This document shows positions 45,149 through 54,392 of a stretch of 64,000 bases of DNA, one piece after another. The position numbers were made by a program, and so were the translations under genes. The stretch is from Halorubrum laminariae. Lineage in GTDB: Archaea > Halobacteriota > Halobacteria > Halobacteriales > Haloferacaceae. Position 1 is the first letter of the stretch; each line of letters begins with the position of its first letter. Location: the NCBI RefSeq assembly GCF_024494655.1, contig NZ_JANHDL010000001.1, positions 496,001-560,000 of the forward strand, given 5' to 3'. The notes under the pieces were generated by a model. The model was not told the DNA's origin. It saw nothing but the letters and a program-made list of their open reading frames with translations, and made no database searches.

Positions 45149-45901
45149 TCAGTACTCCGTCCCTTGCCGCGCGCGCTGGCCGTCGTCGAACGGGTGCGCC
45201 ACCTTCTGGACCTCGGTTATCAGGTCGGCGACGCCGTCGAGGTACGTCGGCTCCGCGTGGCTTCCCGTGAGGACGAGTTCAAGGCCGTCCGGCTTCGACT
45301 CGATGAGGTCGACGAGTGCGTCGGGATCGACGAGTCCGCGGTCCGCCGCGTACAGGACTTCATCTAAGATGAGCATGTGAACGCCCGCGCCGGGATCGCC
45401 GTCGAGCGGAAACGGAGTGTCGAGATTTGCGGCGCGCGCGCCCGAGACGATCGACTCGGCGCGCTCGAAGGCGGCCCGCGCTTTCGCCTCGTGTTCGTCC
45501 TCGGCGGAGCCGTCGAGTAGCCCGTGCCAGCCGTAGTGACCGGTGTTCTCGTAGGTGAATCCCGGAATCGCGGCGATCGCGTTGTACTCGCCGCGGACGG
45601 CGTCGACGCTGTCGGCCCCGCCTTTCATGAACTGGACCATATGGACTCGATAGCCGTGACCGGCTGCCCGGAATCCCATCCCCATCGCCGCCGTCGTCTT
45701 CCCCTTGCCGCCGCCCCACCACGCCTGCACGAGGCCGAACTCCTCGGGCGCGGCCGGCTCGATCGGCTCCGGCTCCGGAGCGGTGCCACCGCCGGGCGTC
45801 CAGCTCCGGTCGCCGTCAGAGCGATCGGTACCACCGGTCGCGTCCTCGTCGCTCGATCGCTCGTCGTCGGTGCCGTCGTCGTGTGTGTCTGACATCGTCA
45901 T
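45149..45901 (-). CDS. cobA: Cob(I)yrinic acid a,c-diamide adenosyltransferase (CobA/CobO type)
   Basis: 250 aa. A ~50-residue acidic tail precedes the P-loop WWGGGKGKTTAAMGMGFRAAGHG (63-85). VHMVQFMKG and MLILDEVLYAADRGLVD complete the CobA fold. It adenosylates the cobalt. Start 45901 overlaps the cbiZ stop as ATGA, which supports it over ATG 45895. Confidence 0.93.
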   Translation of the reverse strand: MTMSDTHDDGTDDERSSDEDATGGTDRSDGDRSWTPGGGTAPEPEPIEPAAPEEFGLVQAWWGGGKGKTTAAMGMGFRAAGHGYRVHMVQFMKGGADSVDAVRGEYNAIAAIPGFTYENTGHYGWHGLLDGSAEDEHEAKARAAFERAESIVSGARAANLDTPFPLDGDPGAGVHMLILDEVLYAADRGLVDPDALVDLIESKPDGLELVLTGSHAEPTYLDGVADLITEVQKVAHPFDDGQRARQGTEY

Positions 45902-46683
45902 GGATTGAAAACCTCCGCTCGGCCGTCGGCGACCACGCCGTGCTCGGCGTCGGCTGGCGGACCGGGAAACTCGTCGTTCGGATACCGCGACCGCAGGCTC
46001 GCGCGGACCGCGTCACGGACGCAGACGCGGGCCGCCGCGCCGACCGGCGTCGCGCTGCCCGAGAACGCCGCCGACTCTCCGGTCGGGTCGTCGCCGACGA
46101 CCACGGCGTCGCTCGTCGTCCCCGGGACGCCGGCCGTGTGGAGCAGCGTCACCGCCTTCGACTCGGCCGCGACGGCAACGAGGTTGGCCGCAGCCCCGGG
46201 AGCGAGCCGTCTGGTCGTTCCGAGGATCAGGTTGACCGTGCCGGGCCCGTGTGGGATCGAGTCGGCCGCATCGGCCAAGTCGACAGCGGTCGCGTGAGTG
46301 GCAGAATCGGTCGCCTCCCGCTCAGGTTCCATCGGCAGCGTCGCGGGGTTCGAGAGCCCGGCTGTCGCGTACGCGACGACCGGACCGCGCCGCGCGCCGC
46401 GAGCGTGTTCCATCGCCACCCCGGTAAACAGTGTCGGGGGGGCGTCGCGGTCGGCGGGAACGGCGCGGTCAGTCTCGCAGTTGCATGGCTTCTCGGTGAA
46501 GCCCGCGCGCGCCAACCGCTCGTCGCGGTACGCCGCGAGGTCGGTGCGGTCGAATCCCTCGGGCACCGAGACGTTGTAGACCGCGTCGCCCCGCGAGCGC
46601 CCGCCGGCCCAGCCGGTCGAGAGCCAGCGCGTCCCCGGTCGACGCAGCCGGAGGACGCCCTCGCGGACGGTCGCGTCAAACAC
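45898..46683 (-). CDS. cbiZ: Adenosylcobinamide amidohydrolase
   Basis: 261 aa from GTG 46683, overlapping the cobD stop by 8 nt. LSTGWAGGRSRGDAVYNVSVPEGF, the mid-section LFTGVAMEHARGARRG, and LILGTTRRLAPGAAANLVAVAAESKAVTLLHTAGVPGTTSDAVVVGDD match CbiZ. It removes the aminopropanol tail from (pseudo)cobinamide to give adenosylcobyric acid, so the organism can salvage external corrinoids. Confidence 0.9.
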   Translation of the reverse strand: MFDATVREGVLRLRRPGTRWLSTGWAGGRSRGDAVYNVSVPEGFDRTDLAAYRDERLARAGFTEKPCNCETDRAVPADRDAPPTLFTGVAMEHARGARRGPVVAYATAGLSNPATLPMEPEREATDSATHATAVDLADAADSIPHGPGTVNLILGTTRRLAPGAAANLVAVAAESKAVTLLHTAGVPGTTSDAVVVGDDPTGESAAFSGSATPVGAAARVCVRDAVRASLRSRYPNDEFPGPPADAEHGVVADGRAEVFNP

Positions 46684-47692
46684 CGTCCACCCCCAGCGCC
46701 GCGAGCAGCCGGTCGTTCTCGGCCGGCCGGCGGACCGCGACGCGAACGTGCGAGTCGAGGCCGCGGAAGGTGGTCGCGTCGCGGATAGCGACCCCGCGCT
46801 CGCGGGCCGTCGCGACGACTTCGTCGACGGAGCGGTCGCCGACATCGACGAGCAGGAACGGGGCGTTGGAGGCCTCGACCGCGTATCGCGTCCGGATCGC
46901 CGCTCGCAGCCGCTCGCGCTCCGTCCGCACGCGCTCGCGGGTCTCGCGGATGAACGCGTCCTGTCGCATGCAGTACGCGCCGGTCGCGAGCGCCGGAGCG
47001 CTTAGGTTCCAAGCCCGCCGCGCGCCGCGCAGCGCCGCGCCGAGGTCGCCGGTCGCGACCGCGAACCCCGCCCGCATCCCGGGGAGTCCGAACAGCTTCG
47101 TGAGCGAACGGGCGACCACGACGCCGTCGGTCCCCGCGAGCGAGGGGCGATCGGTGAACCCGCGGAACGCCTCGTCGACGAGCAGCGTGGTGTCGGCCAC
47201 CCGACAGCGCGCGGCGAACGCCTCCAACGAGTCGGAGTCGTAGTCGTCCCCGGTCGGGTTGTTGGGCGCGCAGACGACGGCGAGCGCGTGGGGCTCGGGG
47301 TCGGCCTCCGCGATCGACTCGGGGGAGACAAAGACGGGTTTGCCGCCCTGCAGCCGGACCTCGCGCGCGTACTCGCCGAAGCTCGGGGCGGGCACGAGAA
47401 CGGTGTCGCCGTCGTCGACCGCGAGCGACACGGCGAGCCGGATCGCCGCGAGCCCGCCGGGAGTCGGTATCACCGCATCCGGGTCGCAGTCGACGTACGC
47501 GGCCGCCGCTCGTCGGAAGTCGGCTGGCGGCTCCGGCGGGTAGGTCCGGGCCGCCTCGAACGCCGCCCGGTAACGCTCTTCGACACCGTCCGGGACCTCC
47601 GGGTTCGTGTTCGCCGAGAAGTCGAGCAGGTCGGGGTCGTCGCTGCTCCCGTGGGGCGCGCGGTCGAGGTCTGTGGCGCGGTCGAGGTTCAT
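46676..47692 (-). CDS. cobD: Threonine-phosphate decarboxylase (CobD)
   Basis: 338 aa fold-type I PLP enzyme close to HisC. LLDFSANTNPEVPDGV, PTPGGLAAIRLA, CAPNNPTGDDY, LLVDEAFRGF and SLTKLFGLPGMRAGF (PLP Lys in the last) are visible. In this operon it should supply (R)-1-amino-2-propanol phosphate for the nucleotide loop. HisC activity is an alternative on sequence alone. ATGA overlap with cobY. Confidence 0.88.
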   Translation of the reverse strand: MNLDRATDLDRAPHGSSDDPDLLDFSANTNPEVPDGVEERYRAAFEAARTYPPEPPADFRRAAAAYVDCDPDAVIPTPGGLAAIRLAVSLAVDDGDTVLVPAPSFGEYAREVRLQGGKPVFVSPESIAEADPEPHALAVVCAPNNPTGDDYDSDSLEAFAARCRVADTTLLVDEAFRGFTDRPSLAGTDGVVVARSLTKLFGLPGMRAGFAVATGDLGAALRGARRAWNLSAPALATGAYCMRQDAFIRETRERVRTERERLRAAIRTRYAVEASNAPFLLVDVGDRSVDEVVATARERGVAIRDATTFRGLDSHVRVAVRRPAENDRLLAALGVDGV

Positions 47693-48429
47693 GGCGGAGG
47701 TGTCTGTGAGTGGTCGCTCCTGAGGAGCGCCTCGGCGATCCGCACGTCCGACGGGTAGTTGACGTTGACGGCGATCCGGCGGTCGGTCGTGACGCGGAGC
47801 GCGTCGTCGGACTCATCGGGGTCGGCGTCGGTGTCGTCGCGGCCGGTGTCGTGCTCAGAATCGCCACGACCATCGTCGTTCTCGTCCGCGTCCACCCCGC
47901 CGACCGCGTTGATGCCGGCCGGGACGACGGAGCGGCCGTCGGCCTCGAACGCGCCGTCCGCGCTGACACCGAGTTCCCGCTTCCGGGCCGCGGGCACGCA
48001 GACCGTGAGCGACGCCGATTCGACGGCAGCGGCGGCGTCGATCACGCGATCGACGACCTCGCCGTCGAGCAGGGGGAGATCCGCGGCGACGGTGAGGACG
48101 GGGGGAGAGATTGTGGGGTCGACATCGGGGTCGGCCGCAGACTCGGCGTCGCCAAGCGCGTACCGGAGGTCCGCGACGTAGCCGTCGCCCGGGGCGTCGA
48201 CGACCCGGAGCGGGAGACGCGAGTCCGTCCCGACGGCGCGCTCGGCGAGGTGTTCCCGCGTCGCGGTCGCGTGCGGCGAGACGACGGCGCGGACGCGGTC
48301 GATTCGACTCGCAGCGAGGGCCGCGATGACGCGATCGACCATCGGGCGATCCGCGACCCGGACCAGCGGCTTCTCCGTGTCGCCGCCGAGTCGCGTCCCG
48401 CGGCCACCGCACATCAGAAGCGCGTCCAC
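47689..48429 (-). CDS. cobY: GTP:adenosylcobinamide-phosphate guanylyltransferase
   Basis: 246 aa from GTG 48429. The MobA-like nucleotidyltransferase start is ALLMCGGRGTRLGGDTEKPLVRVADRPM, with VLTVAADLPLLDGEVVD for the metal site. It is the archaeal non-orthologous replacement for bacterial CobU and activates cobinamide phosphate with GMP. An acidic insert (~205-225) is typical halophilic decoration. It overlaps cobS by 16 nt. Confidence 0.9.
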   Translation of the reverse strand: MDALLMCGGRGTRLGGDTEKPLVRVADRPMVDRVIAALAASRIDRVRAVVSPHATATREHLAERAVGTDSRLPLRVVDAPGDGYVADLRYALGDAESAADPDVDPTISPPVLTVAADLPLLDGEVVDRVIDAAAAVESASLTVCVPAARKRELGVSADGAFEADGRSVVPAGINAVGGVDADENDDGRGDSEHDTGRDDTDADPDESDDALRVTTDRRIAVNVNYPSDVRIAEALLRSDHSQTPPP

Positions 48430-49220
48430 GCGATCACCCCCGCGTGCAGCGCGGCGACGCGCGCGAGTTCGGTCGTCGCGCCGAGCACGTCGCCGGAGAT
48501 CCCTCCGAGCCGCCGGGCGCTCCATCGGTGGAGCGCGGCGGCCACCCCGAACGCGGCGGTGAGCGCAGCGGCGACGAGTACCCCGGCGCGATCGCCGATC
48601 GCCGGCCACGCGAGCAGCGCGGCGGGCGTCGTGACCGCGAGAACGGGGAGCGCATCTGAGAGGACGGAGCGGTCGGCGAGCGCCGATCCGAGTCCCTCGT
48701 GGGCGGCGTCGGCGACGCAGGCGAGCGTCGCCGTCGCCGCCTTCGCGCTCACCTCGGCGGCGACGACGATCCAGACCGCGACGAGCGGGGTCGCCGACGC
48801 GATCGGGGCCAGCGACAGCCCCGCAGTCGCGAGGCCGAGGACGACGAGCGCGAGCGCGACGGTGCCACCGACGCCGAGCGCGGAGTCTTTCAGCACTTCG
48901 CGACGCGCAACGGCGTCGCCGTGAACGACCGCGGCGTCGCCGAGGTCCGCGACCCCGTCGAGGTGTGTGATCCCCGTCAGCGCGTAGACGATGACGACGA
49001 ACCCCGCCGCCGCCGTCGGCGCGGGCACGGGGGCGACGAGCGGCAGGGCGACAAGCGCGCCGACGAGATAGCCGACGGCCGGGACGCTCCACGGCGACCG
49101 CGCGAACGCCTCCCACGCGGCCTCGTCGCGGCCGACCGGAATCCGGGTGAGAAAGCCGAGCGCGCCGCGGAGCGCGTCGGCGGCGTCTCGCAGCGCGGAG
49201 ACGGGTCGGGTCAGAGCCAC
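48414..49220 (-). CDS. cobS: Adenosylcobinamide-GDP ribazoletransferase
   Basis: 268 aa from GTG 49220, polytopic. ALGFLTRIPVG near the start and YALTGITHLDGVADLGDAAVVHGDAVARREVLKDSALGVGG are CobS hallmarks, with the metal-binding Asp residues in DGVADLGDA. It joins alpha-ribazole (phosphate) to GDP-cobinamide in the membrane. The last helix ends LHAGVIAWTRF. It overlaps cbiB by 10 nt. Confidence 0.92.
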   Translation of the reverse strand: MALTRPVSALRDAADALRGALGFLTRIPVGRDEAAWEAFARSPWSVPAVGYLVGALVALPLVAPVPAPTAAAGFVVIVYALTGITHLDGVADLGDAAVVHGDAVARREVLKDSALGVGGTVALALVVLGLATAGLSLAPIASATPLVAVWIVVAAEVSAKAATATLACVADAAHEGLGSALADRSVLSDALPVLAVTTPAALLAWPAIGDRAGVLVAAALTAAFGVAAALHRWSARRLGGISGDVLGATTELARVAALHAGVIAWTRF

Positions 49221-50308
49221 GCGGTCACCCCCGCGAGCGCGAGCAGCCACCCGACCGCGGCCGCAACCGCGACGCCGCCGGCCGCGCCGACGAGACGCAC
49301 GGCGCGCTCTGCGTCGGCCGCGGTCGGCGGGTCGACTGTGGGGTTCAGCGCGTAATTCCCGGGCTTTTCGAGCCGCACGTCGAGGGCGGCCGCGCCGACC
49401 GCCATGGGCCACCCCGAGTTCGGCGACGCCGGCTCGCGAGCCCACGACCGGGCGCGCCGGAGGACGCCGAGGGGAGCGCCGCCGACCGCGATCGCGGCGA
49501 CGGCGAGACAGCCGGCGCTCGCGCGGGCGGGGAGGTACATGGCGAGGTCGTCGAGCCGGGCGCTCGCCGAGCCGACCGGCTTCGACCGGTAGCCGAGCAT
49601 CGAGTCGAGCGTGTTCACGGCCTTGACCCAGACCGCGGCGGCGACGCCAAGCGAGAGGGCGATGACGGGCGTCGCGCTCCCCGCGTCGGCGGGCGTTCCG
49701 ACCGCGCCAGCGACGACGCCGGCCGTCGTGCCGACTGCGAACCACCACAGCGGCGCGACGAACCCGTCGGCGAGGTTCTCGGCCGCGCTCTCGACGGCCG
49801 CGCTCCGGAGGGCCGCAGGCGAGAGTGCCGATGGGTCACGACCCACGAGCGCGCGCACCGACTCTCGGGCGGCCTCCGGGTCCGTCTCGGTCAGGGAGAC
49901 AACCTCGCTCGTGACATCGAGCAGCATCCGTCCGCTCGCGGCGACGAAGAGGACGCCGCCCGCGACGAGGGGCGCGAGGACCGACATCTCGGCAGGCAAC
50001 GGTCCGTATCCAGTCTCCCACGGGCCGTACACGGCCGCGACCGCGACGAGGAGGCCGAGGGCAGCGGCGGCCGCGAGCGGGAGCGCGACCGCGACCGCGA
50101 CGCCGACGAGGCGCGGGCGGTGCCACTCGCGGTCGATCCGGCCGACGAGCGACCCGAACCACGCGACCGGGTGAACGTGGCGCGGCGGCTCGCCGAACGC
50201 GAAATCGGCCGCGACAGCGAGTCCGAGCGCGGCGATTGCAGGAGCGACGGGCGCGAGCGGGACGGGCGAGACGGGCGCGAGCGCCTCGAAAGCGGTCGTG
50301 GGCGACAT
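49211..50308 (-). CDS. cbiB: Adenosylcobinamide-phosphate synthase
   Basis: 365 aa membrane protein. FAFGEPPRHVHPVAWFGSLVGRIDR, AAVESAAENLADGFVAPLWWF, VWVKAVNTLDSMLGYRSKP and ASPNSGWPMAVGAAALDVRLEKPG are all CbiB signatures. It attaches the aminopropanol moiety to adenosylcobyric acid. Three nt separate it from cbiA. Confidence 0.94.
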   Translation of the reverse strand: MSPTTAFEALAPVSPVPLAPVAPAIAALGLAVAADFAFGEPPRHVHPVAWFGSLVGRIDREWHRPRLVGVAVAVALPLAAAAALGLLVAVAAVYGPWETGYGPLPAEMSVLAPLVAGGVLFVAASGRMLLDVTSEVVSLTETDPEAARESVRALVGRDPSALSPAALRSAAVESAAENLADGFVAPLWWFAVGTTAGVVAGAVGTPADAGSATPVIALSLGVAAAVWVKAVNTLDSMLGYRSKPVGSASARLDDLAMYLPARASAGCLAVAAIAVGGAPLGVLRRARSWAREPASPNSGWPMAVGAAALDVRLEKPGNYALNPTVDPPTAADAERAVRLVGAAGGVAVAAAVGWLLALAGVTAWL

Positions 50309-50311
50309 CGC

Positions 50312-51664
50312 TCACAGTCCGTCGAGGAACGCGTCGAACGCTCCGCTTTCCGGGTGGAGGTGACAGTACGTCCCGAGCGTTCGGTGTTCGATCAGGCCGT
50401 CGCGGTCCCCGTCGATCCCGGTTCCGCGCTCGACTGCGAAGGCGAATCGGGCGTCGTCGGCGACCTCGGCCGCGGAGTAGTGGAATTCGTGCCCGTGGCA
50501 CGTCTCGCCTGCTGCGGCGGTCGGGGCGTCGCGGGTCGCCCGCAGTTCGACGTGGTCGAGCGCCTGATACCGCTCTTGCATCGTCACGTCGGCCGGGAGC
50601 ACGCCGGCCATCTCGTGTGTGTCCCCCTCAACGGTTGTCAGCGACTCGGCGAGCGCCATCAGCCCGCCGCACTCGCCGAGGACGGGCGTCCCGTCCGCGG
50701 CCGCGTCAGCGATGTCAGAGAGCGCCGGGCTCCCCGCCAGCGTTTCCGCGTGTCGCTCGGGGTAGCCGCCGGGGAGGTAGACGCCGTCACAGGCGGGGAG
50801 CGGGTCGCCGGCGGTCGGTTCGAACGGGACGACGGTCGCCCGCTCGCGCAGCCGCTCGACCGTGGCCGGGTAGACGAACCGGAAGGCGTCGTCGCGGGCG
50901 AGCGCGACTCGCGGGCGGTCGTCGTCCGCCGTCCCGGACGAACGCGACGCTCGGGCGGTCGCCGGAGCGGCCGCATCGACCGGAGCAGACGCGTCGTCGG
51001 CCGGCGTCGGTTCCCGGGCGGCCTCGACCAGCCGCTCGGTCCGGAGGCCCTCCGCGGCGGCGTCGAGCGCGTCCTCGTCGATCGGCGACTCCTCGCCCAT
51101 GTGGAGCCCGAGGTGTCGCTCCGGAATTTCGAGGTCGTCTCGCGGAGGGATCCGGCCGAAGTACGTCAGCTCGTCCGGGAGCGCCTCGCGGACCCCTCGC
51201 GCGTGACGGCCGCCGTGTGCGCGCTGAGCGATCACGCCGACCACGTCGATGTCGCGCCCGACGCGTTCGGCGTACGTCCGGAATCCGAGCGCGGTCGCGG
51301 CGACGCTCTCCATGCCCGCGCTCGCGTCGACGACGAGCACCACCGGGAGGTCGAGCGCCTCGGCGACCGCGGCCGTGCTCGATTTGTCCCCGTCGTACAG
51401 CCCCATGACCCCCTCGACGACACAGATGTCGCCCTCGCCGCGAGCGTAGTTCCGGCGGAGACCAGCCTCGCCCTGCAGCCACAGATCGAGCGTCCGCGAG
51501 GGGCGGCCAGCCACGTGCGCGTGGTGACTCGGGTCGATGAAGTCCGGACCCGCCTTCGCCGGCTGGACCGCGCATCCGGCGGTTTCGAGCGCGCGGATCG
51601 CCGCGAGCGCGGCGACGGTCTTGCCCACGCCCGAACTGACGCCGCCGAGGACGAACCCTCTCAT
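50312..51664 (-). CDS. cbiA: Cobyrinic acid a,c-diamide synthase
   Basis: 450 aa. FVLGGVSSGVGKTVAALAAIRAL (P-loop), KAGPDFIDPSHH, VEGVMGLYDG, then a C-terminal glutaminase with GGYPERHAETLAG, LGECGGLMAL (Cys nucleophile) and GHEFHYS. It amidates the a and c side chains of cobyrinic acid. Between the two halves lies a halophile-type acidic Ala-rich linker (~225-255). It follows cobT by 13 nt. Confidence 0.94.
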   Translation of the reverse strand: MRGFVLGGVSSGVGKTVAALAAIRALETAGCAVQPAKAGPDFIDPSHHAHVAGRPSRTLDLWLQGEAGLRRNYARGEGDICVVEGVMGLYDGDKSSTAAVAEALDLPVVLVVDASAGMESVAATALGFRTYAERVGRDIDVVGVIAQRAHGGRHARGVREALPDELTYFGRIPPRDDLEIPERHLGLHMGEESPIDEDALDAAAEGLRTERLVEAAREPTPADDASAPVDAAAPATARASRSSGTADDDRPRVALARDDAFRFVYPATVERLRERATVVPFEPTAGDPLPACDGVYLPGGYPERHAETLAGSPALSDIADAAADGTPVLGECGGLMALAESLTTVEGDTHEMAGVLPADVTMQERYQALDHVELRATRDAPTAAAGETCHGHEFHYSAAEVADDARFAFAVERGTGIDGDRDGLIEHRTLGTYCHLHPESGAFDAFLDGL

Positions 51665-51677
51665 TGGACGACCCCGC

Positions 51678-52706
51678 TCATCGAGAGCCGCCTCCGTCCA
51701 CGCCCACCGTCTCCCGCGCGGCCAAGAGCCGGTCGGTGATCGCCGCGATGCGCTCGCGCACGTCGGCCGCGGGCACTCCGGCGCGGTCGGAAAGCGCCAG
51801 CGCGCCGCCCATGCCGACGCCCTCCTTCGCCTCGCCGCGAGCGTACGCCGCCATCGCGGGGTGGTCGCTCGACCCGAACTCGGGGTCCGTCGCGGTGAGC
51901 GACAGGTCGAGGTCGGCGGCGAGCGACGCCACGTCGGCGGTCGGGTCGTCCGCGACGAACGTCGTCGTCGCGAGCGGGAGCCGCCGGTCCACGCCCGCGT
52001 GCCGCGCCAGCGCCGCGACCGCGGCCAGTTGGGTCCCGCCCGCGAGCGTCACGTCGATCCCGCCTTCGAGCGAGCCGACGACCAGCCCCGTGGCAGCGGC
52101 GAGCACGGGGTCGCCCATCAGCCGGATCGCGTCGATCGGGTCGCCGTCGGCGTCGCCAACGGAGAGGTCGCTCGCGGCGAGGCCCTCCTCGACGACCGCG
52201 CGCTTCCGTTCGAGCGGGTTAGCCGCGAGCGACGAGGAGACGACGGGGCGCTCGCCGAGCGCGGTCAACACGCCGAGCGCGGTCGTCGTCCCGCCGGGGA
52301 TCGTCTCGGCGACGAGCAGTTCGTCGGTCTTGGAGATGTCGGGGGCCAGACCGCGAGCGTTCTCGAAGATTGTGGCGGCGTCCGGCACCGGTTCGGGCTC
52401 GCGCACGTCGCCACCGGGGGCAGCGCCGACGGCGCGGACCGACGCGTCGGTCGGGACCGCGAGCCCGGCGTCGACGCCGACGAAGTCGAACCCGACCCGC
52501 TCTCTGACCGCGCGGGTGACGACTGCCGGCGTCGGACAGCCGGAGGGGCTGACGGGGACCGGCGAGTCGGGCGCGGGACGACCGTCCGCGACGATCTCGA
52601 GGTCGGCACTCGGCGTGTGAATCCGGAGTTCCGGATCGGCACCCGCGGCGCTGATCCCGTCGATCGCGGCCGTCTCCGTCGTCCCGGCGACGACGACGAG
52701 GCTCAC
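51678..52706 (-). CDS. cobT: Nicotinate-nucleotide:base phosphoribosyltransferase, archaeal CobT (UPF0284)
   Basis: 342 aa if started at GTG 52706 (MSLVVVAGTTETAAIDGIS), as the family usually begins close to the AGTTET motif. That GTG also forms a GTGA overlap with an upstream small ORF; GTG 52715 would add three residues. GVDAGLAVPTDA, PGGTTTALGVLTALG, SLEGGIDVTLAGGTQLAAVAAL and EGVGMGGALAL are characteristic. It forms the alpha-ribotide of the lower base. It is the first gene of the cobalamin operon. Confidence 0.85.
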   Translation of the reverse strand: MSLVVVAGTTETAAIDGISAAGADPELRIHTPSADLEIVADGRPAPDSPVPVSPSGCPTPAVVTRAVRERVGFDFVGVDAGLAVPTDASVRAVGAAPGGDVREPEPVPDAATIFENARGLAPDISKTDELLVAETIPGGTTTALGVLTALGERPVVSSSLAANPLERKRAVVEEGLAASDLSVGDADGDPIDAIRLMGDPVLAAATGLVVGSLEGGIDVTLAGGTQLAAVAALARHAGVDRRLPLATTTFVADDPTADVASLAADLDLSLTATDPEFGSSDHPAMAAYARGEAKEGVGMGGALALSDRAGVPAADVRERIAAITDRLLAARETVGVDGGGSR

Positions 52707-52798
52707 GTCGGACACGCCGCACCTCCGACACTCCTCGCGGACCGGCCGCGAACGCAGCCCGCGTCTGCGGCCGTCGTCTGCGGTCGAGTCGAGTACAT
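52703..52798 (-). CDS. Putative leader peptide coupled to cobT (31 codons)
   Basis: ATG 52798 opens MYSTRPQTTAADAGC and runs to TGA at 52703-52705. It overlaps GTG 52706 of cobT as GTGA. A TATA-like ATTAAAG (52827-52833, minus strand) lies ~32 nt upstream. The transcript should therefore begin within a few bases of this ATG. No cobalamin riboswitch-like structure was recognised in the short leader. The rest of 52716-52923 has no gene. Confidence 0.45.
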   Translation of the reverse strand: MYSTRPQTTAADAGCVRGRSARSVGGAACPT

Positions 52799-52923
52799 CT
52801 ACTAGCGACTGATTAGCACAAGCGGACTTTAATCGATCGGGTCGCGGACTCGATCGCGGCGAGCGATCGACAGTCGTGGAGAGTGGTCGACAGCCGGCGT
52901 TGGGGGTCGCAGAGAGGGGACCG

Positions 52924-53622
52924 CTAGACGACGAGGTACTCTTCGAGTCGCTCGCGGTCGCTCACCGCATCGCCGGCGATCTCGTCGACGATCGTTCCGT
53001 GGTCGATCGCGTAACACCGCTCCGACAGGCCTTGGATGACCGAAAGATTCTGTTCGACGAAGAGGATCGTCGTCCCGAACTCCTCGTTGATCCGCTTGAG
53101 GTCTTCCGTGATCGACTGCACGATCGACGGCTGAACGCCCTCGGAGGGCTCGTCGACCAACAGGAGGTCCGGATCGCCGACGAGCGCGCGAGCGATGGCG
53201 AGCATCTGCTGTTGTCCCCCGCTCATCGTACCGGCGTCCTGATCCGCGCGCTCTTCGAGGATCGGGAAGTAGTCGTACACCTGCTCGTAGCGGGTCTTGT
53301 CGCCGTCACCGATCCCCTCGCCGATCGTGAGGTTCTGTTCGACCGAGAGTCCGGGGAACACGTCGCGCCCCTGCGGGACGTACCCGATGCCGCCGCGGGC
53401 GCGTACGTCCGCGGACTCATGTGTGAGGTCCTTCCCGTTGAACCGGACCGTCCCAGACTCGGGAGCGAGAAGTCCCATGATCGCTTTCAATAGCGTGGTC
53501 TTTCCGACGCCGTTCCGGCCAACGATACCGACGATTTCGCCGTCTCCGACGCTGAGATCGACATCGCGGAGAATCGGCGTCCCGTCGTACCCGGCGTCGA
53601 GCCCGGACACTTCGAGGCTCAC
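52924..53622 (-). CDS. urtE: Urea-type ABC transporter ATP-binding protein UrtE
   Basis: 232 aa. Walker A GRNGVGKTTLLKAI, signature MSGGQQQMLAIARAL, Walker B LLLVDEPSEGVQPSIV. GIGYVPQGRDVFPGLSVEQNL is LivF/UrtE-like. It is the second ATPase of the branched-chain-amide family importer and acts on the inner membrane face. GTG start in a GTGA overlap with urtD. Last gene of the operon. Confidence 0.88.
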   Translation of the reverse strand: MSLEVSGLDAGYDGTPILRDVDLSVGDGEIVGIVGRNGVGKTTLLKAIMGLLAPESGTVRFNGKDLTHESADVRARGGIGYVPQGRDVFPGLSVEQNLTIGEGIGDGDKTRYEQVYDYFPILEERADQDAGTMSGGQQQMLAIARALVGDPDLLLVDEPSEGVQPSIVQSITEDLKRINEEFGTTILFVEQNLSVIQGLSERCYAIDHGTIVDEIAGDAVSDRERLEEYLVV

Positions 53623-54392
53623 GCGTTCTCACCTAGGTAGATCCGGCGAACGTCCTCGTCGGCTTCGATCTCCTCGATCGGCCCCTCCCGGAAGATCTCG
53701 CCTTGGTTCAACACCGTGACGCGGTCCGAGATCCGCCGGACGAAGTCCATGTCGTGTTCGACGACGAGGAACGTCATCCCGTCGTCGTGAAGCGATCGGA
53801 TCAGGTCCGCGACGTCGGCCGTCTCGTCGACGGACATGCCCGCGACGGGCTCGTCGAGCAGCATGAGCGTCGGATCGAGCGTCACCGCCATCCCGATCTC
53901 CAGTCGCTGTTTCTCGCCGTGCGAGAGGTCGCTGGCCTGAGTCTCGGCCTTCTCCGCGAGCGCGATTCGGTCGAGAGTTTCGGCCAACACGCGCGCCGTG
54001 TCGCGGTCGGTCCGCTGAAGCGGCACCCGGAGGTTCTCCTCGACGGAGAGGTTCTCGTAGACGTGCGGAGACTGGAACTTGACGCTGATCCCGGTGTCGA
54101 TCCGGTCGTGCGTGTCCATCTCGGTGAGGTCCGTTCCGTCGAAGTAGATGTCACCGTCGCTCGGTGACAGCTGTCCCGTGATCAGTTCGAGCAACGTGCT
54201 CTTGCCCGCGCCGTTCGGCCCGATGAGACAGCGGATCTCGCCTTCCTCGACCGAGAAGTCGACCCCGTCGACCGCGGTCAGTCCGCCGAAGTTCTTTGTG
54301 AGTTGCTTGGTGGCCAGTACCGTGCTCGTCGCGCCGCCGGTCGCGGCGACCGCCGGCTTCTGTCTGACGTTGATGTCCTGTGGTGTGCTCAT
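53619..54392 (-). CDS. urtD: Urea-type ABC transporter ATP-binding protein UrtD
   Basis: 257 aa. Walker A GPNGAGKSTLLELI; the signature LSHGEKQRLEIGMAV is the variant seen in UrtD rather than LivG; Walker B LMLLDEPVAGMS. An N-terminal ~25-residue extension precedes the domain. It pairs with UrtE. ATGA overlap with urtC. Confidence 0.9.
   Translation of the reverse strand: MSTPQDINVRQKPAVAATGGATSTVLATKQLTKNFGGLTAVDGVDFSVEEGEIRCLIGPNGAGKSTLLELITGQLSPSDGDIYFDGTDLTEMDTHDRIDTGISVKFQSPHVYENLSVEENLRVPLQRTDRDTARVLAETLDRIALAEKAETQASDLSHGEKQRLEIGMAVTLDPTLMLLDEPVAGMSVDETADVADLIRSLHDDGMTFLVVEHDMDFVRRISDRVTVLNQGEIFREGPIEEIEADEDVRRIYLGENA

Noticed and set aside
46676..47692. Histidinol-phosphate aminotransferase (hisC)
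   Set aside because: The fold is shared, but the position inside a complete cobalamin operon with overlapping neighbours favours CobD.
52716..52923. Cobalamin riboswitch upstream of cobT
   Set aside because: The predicted untranslated leader is only a few bases long and no B12-box-like conserved sequence was seen.
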